Notes under the pieces: generated by a model
Databases searched by the model: none
Told to the model about the DNA's origin: nothing
The model's input: the letters and a program-made list of their open reading frames with translations, nothing else
In this document: piece by piece, positions 43,063 to 47,200 of the stretch
Numbering within the stretch: position 1 is the stretch's first letter
Layout: every line of letters starts with the position of its first letter
Origin: Terriglobia bacterium
GTDB taxonomy: Bacteria > Acidobacteriota > Terriglobia > Bryobacterales > UBA6623
Length of the DNA: 47,200 bases
Direction of reading: 5' to 3'
Assembly: GCA_009838515.1 (NCBI GenBank)
Contig: VXRL01000068.1
Coordinates: 1 to 47,200, forward strand
Program-made: the position numbers and the translations under genes

Positions 43063-44331
43063 ATGAGTGCAACCATACCAGGGGCCAAGTGGCACCAGCA
43101 GCTGCATTGGCGCATCGCCATTGCGATGGCGCTCGGCGTGATCGCGGGCTTGATCGGAGGTGAACCGTTCGCCGACGCAGTCGGCTGGCTCGGGACGCTG
43201 TTCATCAAGCTGCTCAAGATGATCATCGTGCCCTTGGTGTTGACCTCAATCGTCACTGGCGTCGCATCGGTGGGCGCCGGGGCCGGGCTGGGGCGCCTGT
43301 TCGGCAAGACGATGGGCTACTACATGCTCACCAGCGCCTGCGCCTGCATCGTGGGACTGGTGATGGTCAACCTGATCCAGCCCGGCGTTGGCGCCGATCT
43401 CGGCACGGCCGAAACCGAGGAGCTGCCGAACCTGACTGTGATTCAATCACCGGTGGATCTGATTCTCGACATCGTGCCGGAGAACGTCTTCGCGGCGGCC
43501 GCGGAGGCGAAGATGCTGGCGATCATCTTCTTCTCTATCGTTCTGGGCATCACCATCAGCACGCTGCAGCGGGCGCATCGCGAGCCGCTGCTGGGCTTCT
43601 TCGAAGCGGCTTTCGAGACGATGATGCGCCTGACCGGCGGCATCATTCGCCTGGTCGCGCCGATCGGCGTGTTCGCCCTGATCGCCAAGCTGATGGGCAC
43701 GACCGGCCTCGCAGCCTTCAAGGCGCTGGGCCTGTACGCCCTGATGTTGGTCGCGGGCCTGACTGTTCACCTGCTGGTGACGCTGCCGCTGATCTTGCGC
43801 TTTTTGGGCCGCATCAACCCGGTTACCCACTTCCGAAACATGATGCAGCCCATCGTCATGGCCTTTTCCACGAGTTCTTCCGGCGCGACCCTGCCGGTCA
43901 CGATCGATGCTGTGGAAAACAGGGTCGGCGCCTCCAACCGCGTCACTTCATTTGTGTTGCCGATGGGGGCGACCGTCAACATGGACGGAACCGCACTCTA
44001 CGAATGCGCCGGGGTGATGTTCATCGCACAAGTGCTCGGCGTCCAGCTTGGCTTCGAGCAGCAGCTCTTGGTAGTGTTCACCGCCTTGCTGGCATCGATC
44101 GGAGCCGCAGCCGTTCCGTCGGCAGGACTCGTTGTGATCTTCATCGTGCTCGAGGCCGTGAACCTGACCGGGCCGCAGGTGGAGCTGATCGTCGGCGCGA
44201 TGCTAGCGGTCGATCGCCCGCTGGACATGTACCGCACCGTCATCAACGTCTTCAGCGACTCTTGCGGCGCGGCGATCATCGCCAAGTCAGAGGGCGAGGA
44301 GGGCATCGACGAGGACGTGCCGGCGGCATAG
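43063..44331 (+). CDS. Dicarboxylate/amino acid:cation symporter (DAACS family)
   Basis: A 422-residue inner-membrane sodium- or proton-coupled carrier for C4-dicarboxylates, glutamate or aspartate, related to GltP/DctA. The start is ATG 43063 with AAGGAG upstream. About eight membrane segments and two re-entrant loops are expected. The Ser-rich hairpin FSTSSSGATLPVT, the NMDGT motif in GATVNMDGTALYE, and DRPLDMYRTVINVFSDSCGAAIIAKSEGE, which carries substrate- and cation-binding Asp, Arg, Thr and Asn/Ser residues, are all clear. It is not in an operon with the next gene (209-bp gap). Confidence 0.94.
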   Translation: MSATIPGAKWHQQLHWRIAIAMALGVIAGLIGGEPFADAVGWLGTLFIKLLKMIIVPLVLTSIVTGVASVGAGAGLGRLFGKTMGYYMLTSACACIVGLVMVNLIQPGVGADLGTAETEELPNLTVIQSPVDLILDIVPENVFAAAAEAKMLAIIFFSIVLGITISTLQRAHREPLLGFFEAAFETMMRLTGGIIRLVAPIGVFALIAKLMGTTGLAAFKALGLYALMLVAGLTVHLLVTLPLILRFLGRINPVTHFRNMMQPIVMAFSTSSSGATLPVTIDAVENRVGASNRVTSFVLPMGATVNMDGTALYECAGVMFIAQVLGVQLGFEQQLLVVFTALLASIGAAAVPSAGLVVIFIVLEAVNLTGPQVELIVGAMLAVDRPLDMYRTVINVFSDSCGAAIIAKSEGEEGIDEDVPAA

Positions 44332-44427
44332 CCCGTCGCGGGGACTTCTTGCCGGCTCGCCCTTCTGCATAGCGCTACTCTCGCCTCTGCCTTGGTCCCG
44401 TCGTACTGGCCGGATCAGCTGCATACG

Positions 44428-44468
44428 GTGCCCGGACAAGCCTGCGTTCCGTCTCATCGACCGGGCAC
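44428..44468. repeat. Inverted repeat between the two symporter genes
   Basis: GTGCCCGG (44428-44435) and CCGGGCAC (44461-44468) are perfect inverted copies separated by 25 bases. It could be a weak terminator for the upstream symporter gene or a regulator site for the downstream one. Confidence 0.3.
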
Positions 44469-44536
44469 AGGAGCTGCCGAAGGCGTTGGGCGGGCTGTTT
44501 CCCGGCCCGGCCCGAATCACCTAGCCAGTGTTCGGG

Positions 44537-44542
44537 TACCAT
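44537..44542 (+). promoter_or_regulatory. TACCAT box before the second ATG of the NSS gene
   Basis: TACCAT fits TANNNT and lies 7 bases before ATG 44550. If it is a -10 element, translation would start at 44550, not at 44541, which it overlaps. A weak match; listed because it repeats the spacing of the TAGAAT boxes. Confidence 0.22.
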
Positions 44543-45899
44543 GCAGGGCATGCCGGATCATTCCGATTCTCCCAGAGCCCAGTGGAACTCGAGGACCGGG
44601 TTCATCCTCGCCGCCGCCGGCTCCGCCGTCGGCCTAGGCAACATATGGAAGTTCCCCTACATCACGGGCGAGAACGGCGGCGGGGCGTTCGTCTTGGTCT
44701 ACTTAGCTTGCATCCTAGTCGTAGGCGTGCCTGTGATGATGGCCGAGGTCATGCTTGGACGGGCCTCGCGAGCGTCGTCGGTCACTGCCTACCGCACGCT
44801 GTCGGATCCGAAGTCCAAGTGGGTGGTCTTCGGGATTCTGGCTGTAGTGGCCGCCTTCCTCCTGCTGTCGTACTACTCCACGGTCGCGGGCTGGGCCCTG
44901 CACTACACCTACCTCTCGCTGACCAATGCCATCGCCGGCATTGACGCCGGTCAGGCCGAGGGGCTCTTCGGCCAATTGACCGGCTCGCCGCTGATCGGCG
45001 TCGGCTGGCAGTTCGCCTTCTTGGTTTTCACCATGTGTGTCGTGGCGGCGGGTGTGTCGCATGGCATCGAGCGCTGGGCGCGGATCATGATGCCCGGGCT
45101 GTTCGTGATGATCCTGATTCTGCTGGGCAAGGCGATGACGATGTCCGGCTGGGGCGAGGCGATGGACTTCCTGTTCGGCATGAACTGGGACAAGCTGACC
45201 GCTGCCGGCGTGCTCGAGGCTCTCGGCCATTCGTTCTTCACGCTCAGCCTGGGCATGGGCAGCATGATCGCCTACGGCAGCTACTTGCGGTCGCAGGATG
45301 ACCTCGCATCTGCCTCGCTCGCCACCGCGGGCGCAGACACGCTGGTCGCCTTGGCCGCGTCGCTGGTGATCTTCCCCATCGTGTTCACGTTCGGCATGGA
45401 GCCGGGAGCAGGGCCAGGATTGCTCTTCGTGACCCTGCCCACGGCGCTCGCCCAGATGACAGGGGGGGCTTTCTTGTCGGTGGTGTTCTTCGTGATGCTC
45501 GTTTTCGCCGCTCTGACCAGCGCGATTGCGATTCTCGAAGTCATAGCGGCGTATCTGCTGGACAACCACGGAATCTCCCGAGTCAAGGCATGCGCTTGGG
45601 GCACCGCCGTGGTGGCGCTCTTCGGCCTTCCAGCCACGACAAGCGGCACTTGGTTCAACGCCGTGGATCACTTCGTGTCGAACTGGGCCTTGCCGCTCGG
45701 CGGCCTCGGCATCGCCTTGTTCGTTGCCTGGCGCATGGACGGCGCCCTCAGGCGCAAGGAGTTCGAGTCCGGCAGTGCCTTGGCCAAGTTCTATGGCTCG
45801 TGGCTGTGGATTCTGAAGTATCCCGTGCCGGTCTGCATCCTCATCGTCTTCCTGCACGCCATTGGCGCGCTTGGGTGGATCGGCGGGCTCTTGGCTTAG
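44541..45899 (+). CDS. Sodium-dependent transporter, NSS/SNF family
   Basis: A 452-residue membrane protein of the neurotransmitter:sodium symporter family, which imports amino acids or similar amines with sodium (LeuT type). The first unwound helix WNSRTGFILAAAGSAVGLGNIWKFPYITGENGGGAFV matches the sodium- and substrate-binding stretch of the family. YYSTVAGWALHYTYLS is TM3, and LSLGMGSMIAYGSYL is the TM6 unwound region. MLVFAALTSAIAILEV matches TM8 with sodium-binding Thr/Ser. At about 11 membrane segments it resembles many bacterial NSS members that lack TM12. The start is ATG 44541 or ATG 44550. The substrate is unknown. It converges on hspR with a 15-bp gap. Confidence 0.94.
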   Translation: MQGMPDHSDSPRAQWNSRTGFILAAAGSAVGLGNIWKFPYITGENGGGAFVLVYLACILVVGVPVMMAEVMLGRASRASSVTAYRTLSDPKSKWVVFGILAVVAAFLLLSYYSTVAGWALHYTYLSLTNAIAGIDAGQAEGLFGQLTGSPLIGVGWQFAFLVFTMCVVAAGVSHGIERWARIMMPGLFVMILILLGKAMTMSGWGEAMDFLFGMNWDKLTAAGVLEALGHSFFTLSLGMGSMIAYGSYLRSQDDLASASLATAGADTLVALAASLVIFPIVFTFGMEPGAGPGLLFVTLPTALAQMTGGAFLSVVFFVMLVFAALTSAIAILEVIAAYLLDNHGISRVKACAWGTAVVALFGLPATTSGTWFNAVDHFVSNWALPLGGLGIALFVAWRMDGALRRKEFESGSALAKFYGSWLWILKYPVPVCILIVFLHAIGALGWIGGLLA

Positions 45900-45914
45900 A
45901 AGCGGGCGCGCAGG

Positions 45915-46355
45915 CTATAGGTCGACGATCTTCGACCCGGGCGGTGCCGCGGCCGGGCTTTCTTCGTCCTCGCGCCTAGCCCGCATCGGCATGCGGGTTC
46001 TGATAGGGATCAGCGCGTTGGAGATCGGGTCTTCGCTGTCTTCTGCAAGGTCCATGGACCTGTTGACGTAGCTGACGAACTCGCGCATCTGCCGCTGCAT
46101 GGCGTCCATCTTGCTGCGCATGTTCAAGATGATCTCGACGCCCGCGAGATTGACGCCGAGGTCGCGTGTCAGCGAGAGGATCACGTCGAGTCGGTCGATG
46201 TCCTCGTCGGTGTAGAGGCGCGTGTTGCCGTCGGTCCGGGATGGCTGCAAGAGGCCCTCGCGCTCGTACATGCGGAGGGTCTGCGGATGCACGTCGAAAC
46301 GTTCCGCTACCACCGAGATGGTGTAGCTGCCCTTGGTCTTGTGCTGCCTTGCCAT
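45915..46355 (-). CDS. hspR: HspR-like MerR-family heat-shock repressor
   Basis: A 146-residue MerR-type regulator. The DNA-binding helix-turn-helix and wing read YTISVVAERFDVHPQTLRMYEREGLLQPSRTDGNTRLYTDEDIDRL. A helical dimerisation segment follows (LAGVEIILNMRSKMDAMQRQMREFVSYV), and the tail is charged and Pro-rich. HspR represses the dnaK-grpE-dnaJ-hspR operon with DnaK as co-repressor in actinobacteria and others. Here it lies 2 bp after the dnaJ stop on the same strand, exactly as in such operons. No HAIR operator (CTTGAGT-N7-ACTCAAG) was seen; it would be upstream of the operon outside the window. Confidence 0.9.
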   Translation of the reverse strand: MARQHKTKGSYTISVVAERFDVHPQTLRMYEREGLLQPSRTDGNTRLYTDEDIDRLDVILSLTRDLGVNLAGVEIILNMRSKMDAMQRQMREFVSYVNRSMDLAEDSEDPISNALIPIRTRMPMRARREDEESPAAAPPGSKIVDL

Positions 46356-46357
46356 GG

Positions 46358-47152
46358 TCAGACGCCGAGTGAGTCTCGCGGGTTCTCGGGATTGCGCTCT
46401 GCGTAGCGCCGCATCAGGTCCTTGGTCGATTCGTCCGGGACCTTGGGCACAACAATCGAGATTCTAACGAACTGGTCCCCGCGCTTGTCGCTCCGCGGGT
46501 CGATGACGCCTCGCCCTCGCATGCGGAAAGTCTTTCCCGAACTTGTCGCTGGCGGAATCCGCATCAAGGCGGTGCCATCGATCGTTGGCACTTCGATCTT
46601 TGCGCCCAGCACAGCCTCGGCAGGAGTGATCGGCACCTCGATGCGAATGTCGAAGTTGTCGCGCTCGAAGAACGGGTGCTTGCCCACGTGCACGAGGATG
46701 TACAAGTCGCCGGCCGGGCCGGCTAGGATCCCGGCGTTGCCCTTGCCTTGCAGCCGGAGCCTTGCGTTCTCTCGCGTGCCCGGCGGGATCCGCACGTCGA
46801 TGGTGTTGGTGGCCAGCACTCGCCCCTCGCCGGCACATTGCGGGCAGGGCGTACGGGTCTGCCCGGTCTGTCCGCATTCCGCGCAGGGAACGCTGAAGCG
46901 CATGTTGCCGGCCATGCGCTGTAACTGGCCGCTGCCGCCGCAGGCCTTGCAGACGCTTGGCGGCTCTCCCCTTGCATTGCCCGATCCGGAGCAAGGTGCG
47001 CAGGGGGCCTGTCGGCTGATCTTGAGGCGTTCGGTCGTGCCGCGAATCGCCTCGTCAAAGCCGATCTCCATTTCGTACTCGAGATCCTCGCCCTGTCGGC
47101 GCGGGGGCGGGGCGCCGACCCCCCCCCGGGCCCCGCCCCCCCCGGGACCCAC
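46358..47152 (-). CDS. dnaJ: Chaperone DnaJ, 5' part missing
   Basis: This is the C-terminal 260-odd residues of DnaJ, the co-chaperone that delivers substrates to DnaK. The zinc region has four CxxCxGxG units (CAPCSGSG, CKACGGSG, CAECGQTG and CPQCAGEG), followed by VRIPPGTRENARLRLQGKGNAG and the second beta domain ILVHVGKHPFFERDNFDIRIEVPITPAEA. The N-terminal J domain with its HPD motif is not present, because the sequence runs into a C/G homopolymer and odd bases from about 47108, close to the right edge. The start at 47152 is therefore not real. hspR follows 2 bp later. Confidence 0.92.
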   Translation of the reverse strand: MGPGGGGARGGVGAPPPRRQGEDLEYEMEIGFDEAIRGTTERLKISRQAPCAPCSGSGNARGEPPSVCKACGGSGQLQRMAGNMRFSVPCAECGQTGQTRTPCPQCAGEGRVLATNTIDVRIPPGTRENARLRLQGKGNAGILAGPAGDLYILVHVGKHPFFERDNFDIRIEVPITPAEAVLGAKIEVPTIDGTALMRIPPATSSGKTFRMRGRGVIDPRSDKRGDQFVRISIVVPKVPDESTKDLMRRYAERNPENPRDSLGV

Positions 47153-47200
47153 GACAGAGGATGTAAGAAAGAAGCACGGAGGGGGCCAAGTGACGGGGGT
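47108..47200. other. Low-quality contig end
   Basis: Long C runs, then about 50 bases of A/G-rich sequence unlike the rest, replace the expected J-domain and G/F-linker codons of dnaJ. This looks like a sequencing or assembly artefact at the end of a contig. Confidence 0.6.

Noticed and set aside
42759..43307. Open frame of 182 codons antisense to the symporter start
   Set aside because: Low-complexity start and no family resemblance; overlaps the ribosome-binding site and first helices of the symporter gene.
44715..45857. 380-codon open frame antisense to the NSS transporter
   Set aside because: Highly charged low-complexity translation typical of the reverse strand of membrane-protein genes.
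45900..47200. HAIR operator for HspR
   Set aside because: No CTTGAGT-N7-ACTCAAG or close match was seen; the operator would lie upstream of the operon, outside the window.

Overview
The window looks like a piece of chromosome from a GC-rich, LPS-bearing bacterium. LPS is suggested by a heptosyltransferase, and the surface-sugar genes rfbB and rfbC fit a Gram-negative envelope. Two sigma/anti-sigma cassettes of the DUF4252, DUF4097 and PDZ type, the HspR plus DnaJ pair, paired amidohydrolases, an M2 (ACE-like) peptidase and an M16 peptidase together recall Acidobacteriota. That placement is an inference from gene content only; no rRNA gene is present. Gene density is high. The left end cuts groEL and the right end cuts dnaJ, where the last ~90 bases look like poor-quality sequence.

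Layout. 1-1.0 kb: groEL tail, a hairpin, and a decayed tyrosine-recombinase fragment. 1.0-9.2 kb: uvrC, a lone ABC ATPase, a large secreted astacin-type protease, a HupE/UreJ-like membrane protein and a beta-propeller lipoprotein. 9.2-11.1 kb: an ECF sigma / anti-sigma / DUF4252 operon behind an ECF-like promoter. 11.1-18.1 kb (minus strand): M16 peptidase, guaB and a copper P-type ATPase. 18.6-21.2 kb: DAHP synthase, rfbC and rfbB. 21.3-22.8 kb: an ATPase with a PD-(D/E)xK-like tail behind a very AT-rich leader. 22.9-26.4 kb (minus): two overlapping amidohydrolase genes, one of which has lost all its metal ligands, plus a 2-hydroxyacid dehydrogenase. 26.5-30.7 kb: heptosyltransferase, truB, a TSUP permease and a di-haem cytochrome c peroxidase. 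31-34 kb: M2 peptidase and mnmA. 34-37.7 kb: a four-gene sigma / anti-sigma(HEAT) / DUF4097 / PDZ operon. 37.7-41 kb: recO, sulfatase and SDR. 41.1-42.5 kb: an unrecognised protein with a coiled coil and an arginine/aromatic-rich disordered tail ending in Asp6. 43-45.9 kb: two sodium symporters. 45.9-47.2 kb: hspR and dnaJ.

The most interesting observations are these. (1) The 481-residue protein with an RG-rich, aromatic-spaced tail is the best candidate here for something undescribed. (2) A TAGAAT box sits 5-9 bases before the start codon of at least five genes lacking a ribosome-binding site, which suggests leaderless transcripts. (3) An active amidohydrolase is paired with a predicted pseudo-enzyme. 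(4) One anti-sigma factor aligns with zinc-binding anti-sigma domains but has replaced all three aligned ligands and carries a HEAT-like C-terminal part. No tRNA, rRNA, CRISPR array or intact insertion sequence was seen.
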